DNA of 64,000 bases, taken from the NCBI GenBank assembly GCA_010015655.1, contig ML976699.1, positions 186,001 through 250,000 of the forward strand, given 5' to 3'. The translations under genes and the position numbers were made by a program. Below the pieces are notes generated by a model. The model was not told the DNA's origin. It saw only the letters and a list, made by a program, of their open reading frames with translations, and searched no databases. Numbering within the stretch: position 1 is the first letter of the stretch; the number at the start of each line of letters is the position of its first letter. Source of the stretch: Bimuria novae-zelandiae CBS 107.79. Taxonomy: Eukaryota > Ascomycota > Dothideomycetes > Pleosporales > Didymosphaeriaceae. Shown one piece after another: positions 1 to 10,996 of this stretch.

Positions 1-1179
1 TATTGATGTGCCTGGTTTGATGCCCATCTGTATAATCTTATGTGGGTAACAGAAGCTTCGGTCGAGCTCTTGAGATATCAGATAAGGGTGGGGTTAGTTA
101 GTTCAGGTCCGGCAGAAGAAATTTGTCACGCCACAACTTAGAATAAACTTGGGACGACTTCTTTGTTGGTACCTCCGGTACAGCGGTGCATCCCCGCGGC
201 AGTTTGCGAAGGATACATGATGTTGCTGCAATGCTGGGAGGCACGTAGAGTTCCGACATTGTATTTCTCAGGAGTATGGAGGAACAAGAAAATTCTCCGA
301 ATACCAATAACAGTTGCAGCTTCTACGTTGAGATTGTGGGGCCGCTACTGTACCCCAATGCTTGGAGAGTGCTTACATAGAAAGTACCCAGGTGACCAAC
401 ATTTGCACATCAATGAGAGCAGGCTCGTGGAGTACGTGCATGCCAGCCGCCCAGAAGTGCAAGTTCGCGACAAGTCAGCTCACCGTGTTCTGTGTTTCGA
501 AACGGGAGCGCTCGGACCGATGGGCAGGCGGTGGTCCGGTTTGACGCGACATGGTGGCGTGTCGTCTTGCGGGTGCTGGGAGAGACTTTTGAGATGGCGG
601 CGAGAATTTCCACCGCAGGATAGCGTAGCCGGGGGACACTCAAGAGCATGGCGGCGTGCAATGGTAGCAGCTGTATCTATATAGATCTCGGCTAGTGAGA
701 TGGGTCGATTGTTGGACATTGCTGAGGCATTGCTTGCTAAGGCAGCACCCGTCTCCGACGACCGCTTCCAGGTCCAGGGAGAAGGTTTCCAAAGCAAGCA
801 CTTTTCAGCTGCCGAGTCCAACTGCCTAACAATGCATGCGCATGTTGGGACATCAGCTCCGGTCCTCGTCAGGAAGAAAGCAACTCCAGCGGCAAAATGA
901 GGAACGTCGGTGTAGTTCCGCGGCTCGGCATGGCACTCTGGGTGCGGATATGCGCCTCTGAGCCTCTAGCCATGGGCGATGCCGGCTGAAGCGAGGACCC
1001 GCAAGCCAAAGCTCGTCATCACCACCCCATTTCTCCTCACTACTCGTCCTGTTTATACTGCCAGCGCCCGCAAAGCCTAGCTGGCGTCTTTTCAACGTGT
1101 ATCCCCCCGCAGCATTCCACGCGGCCCGGCTGTCACTCCTTCAACGTTTGCCACGAAGTAAGTGCGCGTCAACCAACCC
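1..1179. other. No convincing gene
   Basis: Several overlapping ORFs of 60-173 codons lie here on both strands, but none shows a recognisable motif and none has a clear splice structure. The base composition is like the neighbouring coding DNA, so part of an upstream gene cannot be excluded. I see no repeat or RNA gene. Confidence 0.5.
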
Positions 1180-1354
1180 TGAGTCACCCCACGATCAGAT
1201 AACAAATTTATCTGATTGACTTTATCTGATTCTCTCTTCACCGCTTGGTCCGACAGCTTACCCAAGCATACCGAGCAGCTTCACAATCAATTCACCTTTG
1301 CAATGCAGCAGATAGCATAACACACTTGCAGCATCGTGACGTTTTCCTGAGTCA
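1180..1354 (+). promoter_or_regulatory. Upstream region with two TGAGTCA sites and three GATAA sites
   Basis: Perfect TGAGTCA heptamers sit at 1180-1186 and 1348-1354. This is the palindromic core bound by the Gcn4/CpcA (CPC1) amino-acid-control bZIP factor. Between them are three GATAA cores: 1198-1202 on plus, and 1208-1212 and 1222-1226 read on minus, the type bound by fungal GATA factors. All lie within about 280 bp of the reductase start at 1457. The motifs are seen directly; control by these factors is inference from motif identity. Confidence 0.45.
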
Positions 1355-1365
1355 GGCTTGCTAAC

Positions 1366-1470
1366 ATGGTGCGCTACAGCCCGCGTCTTTGTCGCGCCTT
1401 CAAAAGCGCCCTTCCTCCGCCCACCTTCGCGCTTTCTCTCCTGCACCCTGCCCACAATGCACCATCCTAA
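1366..1470 (+). other. Upstream ORF overlapping the reductase start
   Basis: An ATG at 1366 opens a 34-codon ORF ending with TAA at 1468-1470, so it runs through the presumed main start at 1457 in another frame. If the mRNA begins upstream of 1366, ribosomes starting here would miss the main ATG, as in a translational control uORF. The transcript start is not visible, so this could also lie in untranscribed promoter DNA. Confidence 0.35.
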
Positions 1471-3455
1471 CATCCCTACCACGGCGACTTCGCACCCGAA
1501 CGACCCTATTCCCTCCGAACCGCGCGACATCCCTGAGCTCTCGCTGAAGCCCTCGCGTCCGCACGAGCAGGCCGAGCACCCGTCGCCGCAATCGCTTGGC
1601 GAGGCCATGTCATGGAGCAACACTAATAGCGACGACTCCGAGGCGCCGCTGACGCCGAACACGGAGCCTGAGCGCCAAATGGATGAGATCACCGATAAGC
1701 TGCAAGAGCTCCCCGTCGCGACGGTCAATTTCAATGAGCAGCCGCGTCCCCGACGCGCCTCCACAACGCTCATCTCAGAGAACCCTTCCGATATTCGGAG
1801 GATTCTGGGCGATGGCGAGACTGCCACGAAGCTCATCAGCCAATGCTGCGGCGGCGGTTGCTGTCTGCTCAAGACATTGGCCCCTGATACCACGTCGCCC
1901 AATTTTCTGCCCGTGGTCATCCCGGATAACCGCGCTTTCCGAAGTCTGAATCTGCGATTGGGACCGCTGGCTCTCGATAGCGAGCTCACAGATACCACGC
2001 CGCTGCCTCCGGTCAACATGTCATTCGAGAAGGTACCCTCGGTCGAGACCAGCCACGTCACCGCAGTACACAAGGAGCCTCCCAAGTTCGTGAAGCCGCA
2101 TCCACCTTACGACGTATACTCCGCGCCCTTGTATCACGCCCGCGAGTTGACGAAGCCCGGTGCCGAGAAGAGGACATTCCACTTTGACATCGACGTTACC
2201 GACTATCCCGATGAAGGCGGTGTCGACTTCAAGGTTGGAGGAGCCATTGGCATATGTCCGCCGAACTCGCAGGAAATTGTGGACGAGCTCTTTGATGTGC
2301 TCTGCATTCCCAAGTCCATCAGGGATAGGCCAGTCGCGCTCAAGACCTTTGGTGGTCGTTGGCCGACCATCTGGGGCGACGACCAGCCTCGCGAGCTTGT
2401 GACGACACGGCGAGAGCTATTGACCTGGTGTGTAGACTTGCAGTCGTTCCCACCTACCAAGAACCTCCTCCGCGTCTTGGCTGAACACGCCGATGCACCA
2501 AACGAGAGGAAGATTCTCATGTATCTCTGCTCCGCTCAGGGACAAGCTGCTTTCTGCGACCTCCGGACGACATCCTATATCACAGTCGCTCAATTACTCC
2601 ACGCGTTTCCCTCCGCAAAGCCGCCGCTACCTGCCTTGCTCTCGGTATTGAACCAGCTCATGCCGCGTTTCTATTCCCTCTCCAATGACCCTCACATCTC
2701 GTCCGCCCGTCCCGGTCTACCCGGAAACCGCCGCCTCATCGAGATGGCCGTAACGGTTCACGAAGCCCCCGATTGGCACACTGACAATGGCGTACGCACC
2801 GGTGCAGGCAGTGGCTTTATGGAACGACTCGCCCACTCATTCATCAAGGCCGAAAGCGAGGGCATCGATCCCGGCGTTCTCGACCTACGTGTACCCATGT
2901 TCCGTGGGCTCATGGCCAACCCGCTCTCACGACAGTTCGGCGGAGACGGCCCAATGGTGCTCATAGGTGCCGGTGTTGGCATGGCTCCCTTCCGCGGCTT
3001 TATCCTCAATAGACTGAAGAACGCCAACTGCGCCAACAAGATCTGGTTGATCCAGGGTGTCCGCGATTCCATGGTCGACGAGCTATACTCGGGCGAACTT
3101 GGTGACCACGAGCGAGAAATCAAGAAGGTCGTTCAAAGTCGAAAGGTCAAAGTTGGCACTAGCGACGCCAAGTACGTCCAAGACGAAGTCCGCCTCCAAG
3201 CCGACATCGTCTGGTTCGTCATCAACGCCCTCGATGGCCGTATCTTTGTGTGCGGAAGCAGCAAGGGTATGGGTGAGGGTGTTGAGGAGGCGCTTGTCGA
3301 AGTTGCCATGCAAAAAGGCGGTATCAGCAAGGCGGAAGCGCACGAGTTCTGGAATAAGAAGAAGGAGGATGGCCAATATATTGCTGTAAGTGCCCACTTC
3401 CGCTCCCCGTCGCCAGACCGTCCAAGACGCTAACCAATATCAGGAAACTTGGTAA
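1457..3455 (+). CDS. Flavodoxin-less FAD/NADPH diflavin-reductase-like protein
   Basis: Two exons, 1457-3385 and 3444-3455, encode 646 residues. The 58-nt intron has donor GTAAGT, branch site GCTAAC and acceptor CAG. Splicing gives the C-terminus YIAETW, and a terminal aromatic residue is typical of the ferredoxin-NADP reductase superfamily. The C-terminal two thirds show the FAD motif RFYSLS at 404, the NADPH phosphate loop GAGVGMAPFRG at 504 and the nicotinamide-site Cys in FVCGSSKGMG at 599. Related proteins are cytochrome P450 reductase, methionine synthase reductase and sulfite reductase flavoprotein. The N-terminal 200 residues are Pro/Ser-rich, with a Cys/Gly cluster near 130-137, and lack an FMN flavodoxin domain, so electrons must leave to another carrier. 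The frame is open upstream to 1358 but has no ATG, hence the start at 1457. The partner and substrate are unknown. Confidence 0.8.
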
Positions 3456-4400
3456 AACCACCGACCTCCGCAGTCATTCCACTGTATATACACATCTTTT
3501 CGACGATCCGCCGTCCACCTATCGCGTAGATATCTCACCTCGCATTCATCCATGGTCGTCACTTTCATCTTTGTCTATTAGAGGCGTTTCGGAGACAAGC
3601 AAAAGTAGACAAAACGCTCAGGCAAGCACTTCTTCTCTATTCTTTTTCAAAATATACACTTAATTTTTCTCTCATTGGCCAGACACGGTCTTTTCGGGGC
3701 TATCAAAATTTAAGCACCCACGGCATGGCGTTTTTTGGGACCGGGCATGTCGGCGGCGTTTTGGGTTTTGCAATTATTTGTACGGCTTGATGGGGTGTTA
3801 TATTTCGACATTGGATTTGGGGACGTGTCTTGATAGGCAGAAGACGTAGTTGAATTGCACTGCGTTGTTGGATCCAACCTGAACCAGGTCTTCCGTGTCT
3901 GTGGAGATGAGACCATCGGCATTGGATAGGCAATAGACTTCAAACCTGTTGAATCTGCATTTGTACATCTCATGATATCAATTCCCGTACTCTCTGAGCA
4001 GCACTGTGGTCCATCAAGCCCCAAATTGCTTTGATCCTCGTAGCACGCATTTTGCCCCAGATGAACATGGTGGTGATGATTGTGGGAGGGTGGAGAAGAC
4101 CTGCGCTTTCCCCTTTCCGAGGAATCGCCAAGACCACCAAATGCCGATGTTCACCCATCTCGCCCGACTCCGATCAACAGCATACGCCTTTCCTATTGCC
4201 TCTTTATGGTGTCGCCATGCGTTTTGCTCGGTTTGAGCCATCCCGGCCACCGAGATGTGGCGGAGAGGGCAGGACCCCATGGACAACACTGCACGCGATA
4301 CCCCACAGCGCGGCAATATAGCTTCGAGTGAGAGCCGTAGAGTCGAACCGTTGATATCTGTATACTTGAGTATCTCTCGCTTCAAATCTTCTGATCCATC
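3456..4400. other. Intergenic, 945 bp
   Basis: This separates two same-strand genes. It holds the 3' end of the reductase transcript and the promoter of the rhamnosidase. Small ORFs on both strands show no motif. I see no tRNA, repeat or transposon end. Confidence 0.6.
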
Positions 4401-7157
4401 ATGTCAAGCCCCGCCGTCACAGCACCAACCTTCGAGCACCACTTTAGCGGTCTCGGCGTCGATACCCCAACTCCAAGGATATCATGGACTTTTGCAACTT
4501 CGTCTTCAACGGCACAAGCTTGGCATCAGACTGCTTGTGAAGTTGAGATATTGTTCGGTTCTGCACCCACGGATGGACCTCACGTCTACCAAGTCACATC
4601 CAGCGAGTCTGTGCTCGTTCCTTGGCCAGCAAGACCGCTGCATCCTCGCGAAGTAGCAACTATCCGTGTCCGAGTATTTGGAAAGTGCTTCGGAGACGAT
4701 TCCTATATAAGTACAGAACCTAGTGCATGGTCACCACCCGCCACGGTTGAGACAGCGCTTTTGAACGCTTCGGACTTCTCGGCGGATTTCATCGCGTCTA
4801 CTGCGAGGTTCGAGACTGGTGGTGTTTTGAGACCCGTTCGCTTCAAGAAGGAATTTATTTTACCAGAACGGACCGCTTCCAATGCTCAAGCGCGTCTGTA
4901 TATCACTGCGCTCGGAGTGTTCGAAGCGTGGCTCAACGGTCAGCATGTGAGCGACGAGCTGTTTGCGCCAGGTTGGACGAGTTACAATCACCGATTGGCC
5001 TATCGCATCTACAATGTGACCTCGCTACTTCGTCCCGGCGAGACTAATGTAATATGTGCTGAGGTCGGTGACGGCTGGTATGCTGGCCGCATAGGGCTGC
5101 TCGATGGAAAACGCTTCACATATGGAGAAGAGCTTGGGCTTGCTGCACAATTGGAGATTCAAGGAAACGGTACGGATGGATTCACTCTTTGCACTGACAA
5201 CACATGGCAGTCTGCACCCAGTGCACGACTTCTCAGTGAGCTTTACGACGGCGAGCTCTACGATGCTAGAGAGGAGCAAGATGACTGGACTGCACCACAT
5301 ACTGATTGGCGAGCAGAGGAAGTCTGTAGGACGAAAGTATTGCCACGTCCTAGTGGGAAGCTTGTCGCTATCAACGCTGCTCCCGTCAGAGTTACCGAGA
5401 GCGTCTCGTGTAGGAATGTCTTCAAAAGCAAGAGTGGAAAGACAATACTCGACTTTGGCCAGAACCTCGTCGGTAGGCTTTTCGTACCCCGTCTCCAGCT
5501 CGACGAAGGTGCTCAAGTTGTGTTCCGCCATGCTGAGGTAATGGAGGACGATGAGCTTGGAAAGCGACCCCTTCGATCGGCGAAAGCAACGGACATCATT
5601 GTCGGAAATGGAAAGCCTATAATCAACTATTCGCCCAAGTTCACTTTTCACGGGTTCCGTTACGTCCAAGTCGATGGATGGCCAGATGAGCTCTCACTAC
5701 GCGACATACAAGCTCACGTTATCCACACCGACATGAAACGACGAGGCTTCTTCGAGTGCTCTAATGCGTCCGTGAACCAATTGCACCGCAACACCGTCTG
5801 GTCGATGCGTGGCAATTTCCTCTCCATCCCCACCGACTGTCCCCAACGAGACGAGCGGCTCGGCTGGACAGGTGATATACAGGCTTTTGCACCCACTGCC
5901 AGCTTCCTTTACGACACCATGGGCATTCTGGAGAGTTGGCTGGAGGACGTGGCCGCCGAGCAACTTGAAGACGGCAAAGGAGGAATCCCACCCCTCGTCG
6001 TTCCACGGGTATATATGCCACACTTTCCACACCTGCCCCAAGCAGTCTGGGACGACGCCACCGTCCTCGTGCCCGCCACGCTGTACCAATACAGCGCAGA
6101 CAAAGCACTCCTCGAGCGCCAGTTCGAAAGCATGCAAACCTGGCTCGACGTAGGCGTCGACCGCGCCTCCGACGGTCTCTGGAACCCAGACTCGTGGCAG
6201 CTGGCCGACTGGCTGGATCCCGCAGCGCCGCCCGAGGACCCAGGAGCCAGCCGCACCGACAGCATCCTCGTGGCGAACGCGTTCCTGATCTATGTCACGC
6301 GTACATTCGCGCAGCTGTGCGTCGCGCTCAACAAAGCCGACCTAGCACTCAGGTACGCCGAGGACGCTGCGCGGCTGAAAGCGCTGTTCCAGCGCCGCTA
6401 CATCTCGCCGGACGGGAATTTGATGGGCGCCTCACAGACGGGCATCAGCCTCGCAGTCACGCACGATCTGTATCCCGAGAGCGCTGGGGCGCGCGCCACC
6501 GCAGCCGCCGCGCAGGACAAACTCGTCCGACAAGCGCGCTTCCACGTCGCGACCGGCTTCGCAGGTACCCCTCTCATCACGCACGCCCTGACTAAAATCG
6601 GCCGTCCACAGCTCGCCTACCGCATGCTCCTCGAGCAAACGTGTCCGAGCTGGCTCTACACCGTCGCCATGGGCGCAACCACCATCTGGGAACGCTGGGA
6701 CAGCATGTTACCCTCCGGCCGTATCCATCCGGGACAAATGACGAGCTTTAATCACTACGCGTACGGCTCCGTATGTGACTGGCTGCATTCGAGCGTGGGG
6801 GGGATTGCGCCGCGAACGCCTGGGTGGCGTGTGGTTCGCGTGAGGCCGGTGCCGGGGGGGAATCTTAGGTGGGCGAAAACGGTGTTTGAGGGGGTGTATG
6901 GAAGGGTGGAGTGTGGCTGGACGTGGGAGGAAGGCGTTTTTAGGATGGAGCTGAGTGTGCCGCCGGGTTGCGAGGCCGTGGTTACGCTACCGAGTGAGCT
7001 CCGGAAGGATTATAGTCTCGAGGATGAGAAGGAGATGGAGAGGGTTGTGAAGTCGGGCGTGCATAAGTTTGAGTGTGTGTTTGAGGCGGAAGAGTGGCCA
7101 CCGAAACCACTGATTGGAGCCTTTTTGAGTATGCCTGAGGACCATATTGCGGAGTGA
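4401..7157 (+). CDS. GH78 alpha-L-rhamnosidase, probably intracellular
   Basis: A single 918-codon exon. It hydrolyses terminal alpha-L-rhamnose from plant glycosides or rhamnosylated polysaccharides by an inverting mechanism. The order matches GH78: N-terminal beta domains (1-170), a carbohydrate-binding-like beta domain with SDELFAPGWTSY and GDGWYAGRIG (about 190-240), then the (alpha/alpha)6 catalytic barrel. The motif DERLGWTGD at 484-492 carries the acidic catalytic cluster and TIWERWD has the presumed base Glu764. A C-terminal beta domain follows. There is no signal peptide at the N-terminus (MSSPAVTAP), so it is probably cytosolic and would act on imported rhamnosides such as flavonoid glycosides. 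The start ATG at 4401 follows a stop-rich region. The length is normal for the family and the frame is intact. Confidence 0.9.
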   Translation: MSSPAVTAPTFEHHFSGLGVDTPTPRISWTFATSSSTAQAWHQTACEVEILFGSAPTDGPHVYQVTSSESVLVPWPARPLHPREVATIRVRVFGKCFGDDSYISTEPSAWSPPATVETALLNASDFSADFIASTARFETGGVLRPVRFKKEFILPERTASNAQARLYITALGVFEAWLNGQHVSDELFAPGWTSYNHRLAYRIYNVTSLLRPGETNVICAEVGDGWYAGRIGLLDGKRFTYGEELGLAAQLEIQGNGTDGFTLCTDNTWQSAPSARLLSELYDGELYDAREEQDDWTAPHTDWRAEEVCRTKVLPRPSGKLVAINAAPVRVTESVSCRNVFKSKSGKTILDFGQNLVGRLFVPRLQLDEGAQVVFRHAEVMEDDELGKRPLRSAKATDIIVGNGKPIINYSPKFTFHGFRYVQVDGWPDELSLRDIQAHVIHTDMKRRGFFECSNASVNQLHRNTVWSMRGNFLSIPTDCPQRDERLGWTGDIQAFAPTASFLYDTMGILESWLEDVAAEQLEDGKGGIPPLVVPRVYMPHFPHLPQAVWDDATVLVPATLYQYSADKALLERQFESMQTWLDVGVDRASDGLWNPDSWQLADWLDPAAPPEDPGASRTDSILVANAFLIYVTRTFAQLCVALNKADLALRYAEDAARLKALFQRRYISPDGNLMGASQTGISLAVTHDLYPESAGARATAAAAQDKLVRQARFHVATGFAGTPLITHALTKIGRPQLAYRMLLEQTCPSWLYTVAMGATTIWERWDSMLPSGRIHPGQMTSFNHYAYGSVCDWLHSSVGGIAPRTPGWRVVRVRPVPGGNLRWAKTVFEGVYGRVECGWTWEEGVFRMELSVPPGCEAVVTLPSELRKDYSLEDEKEMERVVKSGVHKFECVFEAEEWPPKPLIGAFLSMPEDHIAE

Positions 7158-7473
7158 GCGTGGTGTGTCGTGTATAATATAGAGCCAAGGAGCGGGACTC
7201 CGGCCTGCGTTACGTAGCCTCAGGGGCTCCCTGCGCTCGCTCAGAGAGTGACTCGAACGTAGACGGAGCTCGTTCACTCGGACACATATACTACCAGGAC
7301 TATAGATTATAACAAAGAACCGTCTCTGTATTGCAGGCCAAGTTGCTCCAGGATGTTCTTGCAGTAACTGTCGGAGCTCACATTGCCCCCTTGCGCCGCA
7401 GCACCTTACATCGTACAAGGGATGGATTCAGCTATATTTACATCTTACATCTTGGACATACAAGAAGGCTTAT
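7158..7473. other. Convergent 3' intergenic region
   Basis: 316 bp lie between the 3' ends of the rhamnosidase (+) and the hydrolase (-). It must hold both polyadenylation regions. No gene, repeat or RNA is recognised. Confidence 0.6.
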
Positions 7474-9028
7474 TTACCGCAACCGCTCCAGCGCCTCTGC
7501 AACCTTCTCCCTCACACCCTGCTTCCCATTGTACTTCTCCAATAGCGTCACTACCACCTCCTGTGGCGCCTTGCTACTCGCCTCACTCCAGATCTCCTCG
7601 TCGCGGGGCAACCCGATCCACGCGTGCGGGTACTCCTCGTAGTCTGTGCTGCTCAAGAGGGATAGACCTGGCTTGCTCGGGTCGCGAGCGAAGAAACGGT
7701 GCACATCTGCCATCTTGACGTCGTTCAGGGTGTTTGGCTGCCAATTCGGGCGCTCCTTCTTGCGCTCGATGAGCCGCGCGGTGACGCCCTCGACGAAATC
7801 AGGGTGCGCCATGAAGTGCGTCGCGATGTCGTGCTCCTTTTGGAAGGTCTCGGCGATGGACCACGTGCGGCCGATGCGCATTTGCTGGAGGGCGACGGCG
7901 ACGGCGACGGGGGAGCGCGTGTGCAGTGTCTCGATAGTCTTCTTAGCCCACGACTTCAATTCTTCCGAGGGGCTCTGGTCGCGGACTTCAGCGAGAGAGG
8001 CGAGGATGGTCTGGATGCTGGGCTGGTCGCGGTGGAACACGCGGTCGATGGTCTGGCGGAGCTCTCCGGAGATGTGCGGGCGGGCGGATGGCAGACCGGT
8101 GGAGTACTCCTCGATGGTGGCGTCGACGATCTTGAAGCGGTCCTTCAGGGGCATGTAGTCTGGGAACTGGAGCTCGGCGAGACGCGCTTCGAGGGCTTGT
8201 AGGGTGGAGCTGTGGATGTAGTGCGTTGCGACGCCGTGGTAGAAGGCGTCGACGCCCTTGAGCTGCTCGCTCGTGAGCGCGAGGTAGGTGCCTAGGGCGC
8301 CCTCCATGCGCGGGAGGAAGAAGGACGCGCCGACGTCGGGGAAGAAGCCGATTGTTGTTTCTGGCATGGCGAACAGCGTGTTTTCGGTTGCGATGCGGAA
8401 GGGCGCGTGGATGGAGAGGCCGACACCGCCGCCCATGGTGATGCCATCCATGAATGCGACATAGGGCTTCGTGTACGTCGCAATCATGTGGTCCAGCTTG
8501 TATTCCAGAGCGAAGTAGTCGCAGCTCTTTTGCTGGCCTTCTGGTCCCTCTTGATTCCATTTTGCGAGCGCAGCGACATCACCGCCAGCGCAGAAAGCAC
8601 GACCCGCGCCCTTTATTACAACGACACCTGCCAGGTCGGACTTTGCCCACTCTTGTAGACGCGGAATGATCTTGCGGGCCATGGACCCGTCAAGGGAGTT
8701 CAGCTTCTTGGGCCGATTCAGCTCGATGGAGCGGACACCATAGTTGTTCGTGAAGATAACATCGTCGGGATCGTCATTTTCATTTCGTTGAAGCAATGGG
8801 TCTTCCGAAGGCGATGCGTACTGCATCGTCAGTCAGTGGTTGCTACGAAGCTATGACGACCACGAACAGCCGAACGTGGAAGCTGCGGGGGAGCGTACGT
8901 ACCTGCCGGTTTGCACTCAGCATGGCGGGATTTGTGATTTTCGCGCGCAGAGCCATGGTGGAAATGCTTGTCTGCGAGGCCCAGCTCAGCGGCGCTGCTA
9001 TGCGTCTGATTGATGTGCGGAGCGACAT
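7474..9028 (-). CDS. Mitochondrial 3-hydroxyisobutyryl-CoA hydrolase
   Basis: Exon 1 is 9028-8903 and exon 2 is 8820-7474, giving 490 residues. The 82-nt intron is phase 0, with donor GTACGT, branch CTGAC and acceptor GCAG. This is a crotonase-fold enzyme of the HIBCH family, which releases 3-hydroxyisobutyrate from its CoA ester in valine catabolism. FCAGGD (about 118-123) and MGGGVG (171-176) form the CoA and oxyanion pocket. PETTIGFFPDVG carries the presumed catalytic acids Glu196 and Asp204. The family-specific C-terminal extension of over 150 residues is present, which separates it from enoyl-CoA hydratases. Exon 1 encodes an Arg/Ser-rich, acid-free leader starting MSLRTSIRRIAAPLS, as expected for mitochondrial import. 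Without exon 1 the ORF would start at a spurious ATG at 8826 lying across the acceptor. It is divergent from the EF-Tu gene. Confidence 0.9.
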
Positions 9029-9590
9029 GAGGAGCTGCGATTATGATGAGGCTGCCGACAGAACCTCGGCCCTCGCGTGGAGCTGGAAGCTGGCTGTACA
9101 ATAATATGTTAGCAATCGTAATTTAGCTCTTTGTATTGTCTATCCTGGGGTTACTCATTACCTTTTCCAGCTATGAACTCTGGCCCTGGTGGCCCAATTC
9201 TTCCTTTGCACAAGAGCTCGGGTGTCCGCTCACGTCGCAATGGAACGCGACTTCCAATGTTGTAGGATGATTGCCTTGATTGACGGAGCGACAGTGGATA
9301 TGGTGCAATTAAAGGGTCGGCTAGACAGGACTCGAAGTAGGACGGGAAAGATTTCCCGCTTCCAACGACTTTCCAGAAGCTCTGCTGCATGCACAGAAGC
9401 TGTGGAGCTCGGGCGCGCACGTGACAGCGTAAGACAAAATCTTGGACGCTAACAAATTACCTGACCATCAATCGAACCGCCTCCGCGTCCCAGGAGCAGC
9501 TCTCTGCAACCTCGCGCCTTCCGCCATCCCAATTGCGCTTTCCTTCATTTTCTTGTCTTTATACGGGTACGCATTCTTTTAATTGGAGAC
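9029..9590. promoter_or_regulatory. Shared divergent promoter region
   Basis: These 562 bp separate the start codons of two divergently transcribed genes, both encoding mitochondrial matrix proteins (3-hydroxyisobutyryl-CoA hydrolase and EF-Tu). The ORFs inside have no motif. A shared, possibly bidirectional promoter is inferred from the arrangement. A TATA box or known factor site is not evident. Confidence 0.4.
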
Positions 9591-10996
9591 ATGTCGTCCT
9601 TCTCGCGCGCTTTCCTGCGCACCTCGCGGTGTGCTCTCCGATACCAGAGGGGCGTGAACCCGGTACAGCAGGCGTGGAGCGGCAGCCAGATCAGGAACTA
9701 CGCGGCAGCCTTCACCCGTGACAAGCCGCACGTGAACATCGGTATGCCATCGCGCTTGTTTCGCTTCCTGGGCTTTGGCTGATTGCAACAGGTACCATTG
9801 GTCACGTCGATCACGGAAAGGCACGATGCTCGCATTCCTCTCCCTGTTCCTAGACTAACAGGAGATAGACCACCCTCACAGCCGCCATCACCAAGCGACA
9901 AGCCGAAAAGGGCTTCGCAAAGTACCTCGACTATGGCTCCATCGACAAGGCCCCTGAAGAGCGGAAGCGTGGTATCACCATCTCCACTGCGCACATTGAG
10001 TACTCGACCGAAAACAGGCATTACGCCCACGTCGACTGCCCGGGTCACGCCGATTACATCAAGAACATGATCACAGGTGCGGCGAACATGGACGGCGCCA
10101 TCATCGTCGTGGCCGCCTCGGACGGCCAGATGCCCCAGACGCGTGAGCACTTGCTGCTCGCCCGCCAGGTCGGTGTCCAGAAGATTGTAGTCTTCGTCAA
10201 CAAAGTCGACGCCATCGAGGACAAGGAGATGTTGGAGCTTGTGGAGATGGAGATGCGCGAGCTGCTCTCCTCGTACGGCTTCGAGGGCGACGAGACGCCC
10301 ATTGTCATGGGTTCCGCTCTCTGCGCCATCGAAGGCCGTCAGCCAGAGATTGGCGAGCAGAAGATTGACGAGCTGCTCGAGGCCGTCGACACCTGGATCC
10401 CGACGCCCGTGCGCGAGACCGATAAGCCCTTCCTCATGGCCGTCGAGGACGTCTTCTCCATTGCCGGCCGTGGTACCGTCTGCTCCGGCCGTGTCGAGCG
10501 TGGTACCTTGAAGAGGGACTCTGAAGTCGAGCTCGTCGGCAAGGGTGTTGCACCCATCAAGACCAAGGTCACCGACATTGAGACCTTCAAGAAGTCCTGC
10601 GAGGAGTCGCGCGCAGGTGACAACTCCGGTCTCCTTCTCCGTGGTGTGAAGCGCGAGGATGTCCGCCGCGGTATGGTCGTCGCCGTCCCCGGATCCGTCA
10701 AGGCGCACAAGAAGTTCCTCGTGTCCATGTACGTGCTCAGCAAGGAGGAGGGTGGCCGTCACACTGGCTTCGGCGAGAACTACAGACCGCAGATGTTTAT
10801 CCGAACCGCCGACGAGAGCTGCGCGCTCAGCTGGCCCGAGGGCACCGAGAAGGACAAGCAGGTCATGCCCGGCGACAACGTCGAGATGGTGTGCGAGCTC
10901 CACCAGCCGCACGTACTCGAGGCCGGTCAGCGTTTCAACATGCGTGAAGGTGGACGCACCGTCGCTACCGGTCTCGTCACTCGTGTCCTGGAGTAA
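9591..10996 (+). CDS. tuf1: Mitochondrial elongation factor Tu
   Basis: Three exons, 9591-9741, 9792-9820 and 9869-10996, give 435 residues, the usual length for fungal mitochondrial EF-Tu. It delivers aminoacyl-tRNA to mitoribosomes as a GTPase. After an import leader rich in Ser/Arg (residues 1-40) come the G1 loop GHVDHGKTT (54-62), the switch RGITI, DCPGH, NKVD and GSAL, then the two beta-barrel domains. Intron 1 (50 nt, GTATGC...CAG) splits Gly51. Intron 2 (48 nt, 9821-9868) falls exactly between Lys60 and Thr61 of the P-loop. It begins GC rather than GT and ends TAG, with a CTAAC branch site. The middle exon is only 29 nt. The conserved P-loop fixes these boundaries, since no GT donor can preserve it. 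ATG 9591 begins the leader. Confidence 0.93.

Noticed and set aside
163..821. ORFs of 83-173 codons on both strands at the left edge
   Set aside because: They overlap each other, lack motifs and start contexts, and no splice structure joins them. They look like chance ORFs in GC-balanced DNA.
1258..2085. 275-codon minus-strand ORF opposite the reductase
   Set aside because: Ser/Gly/Arg-rich shadow of a real coding exon; no motif of its own.
7190..7270. tRNA-like GC-rich segment after the rhamnosidase
   Set aside because: No acceptor stem pairing or T-loop sequence could be found.
7646..8202. Plus-strand ORFs of about 170 codons opposite the hydrolase
   Set aside because: Antisense shadows of a gene with clear crotonase motifs.
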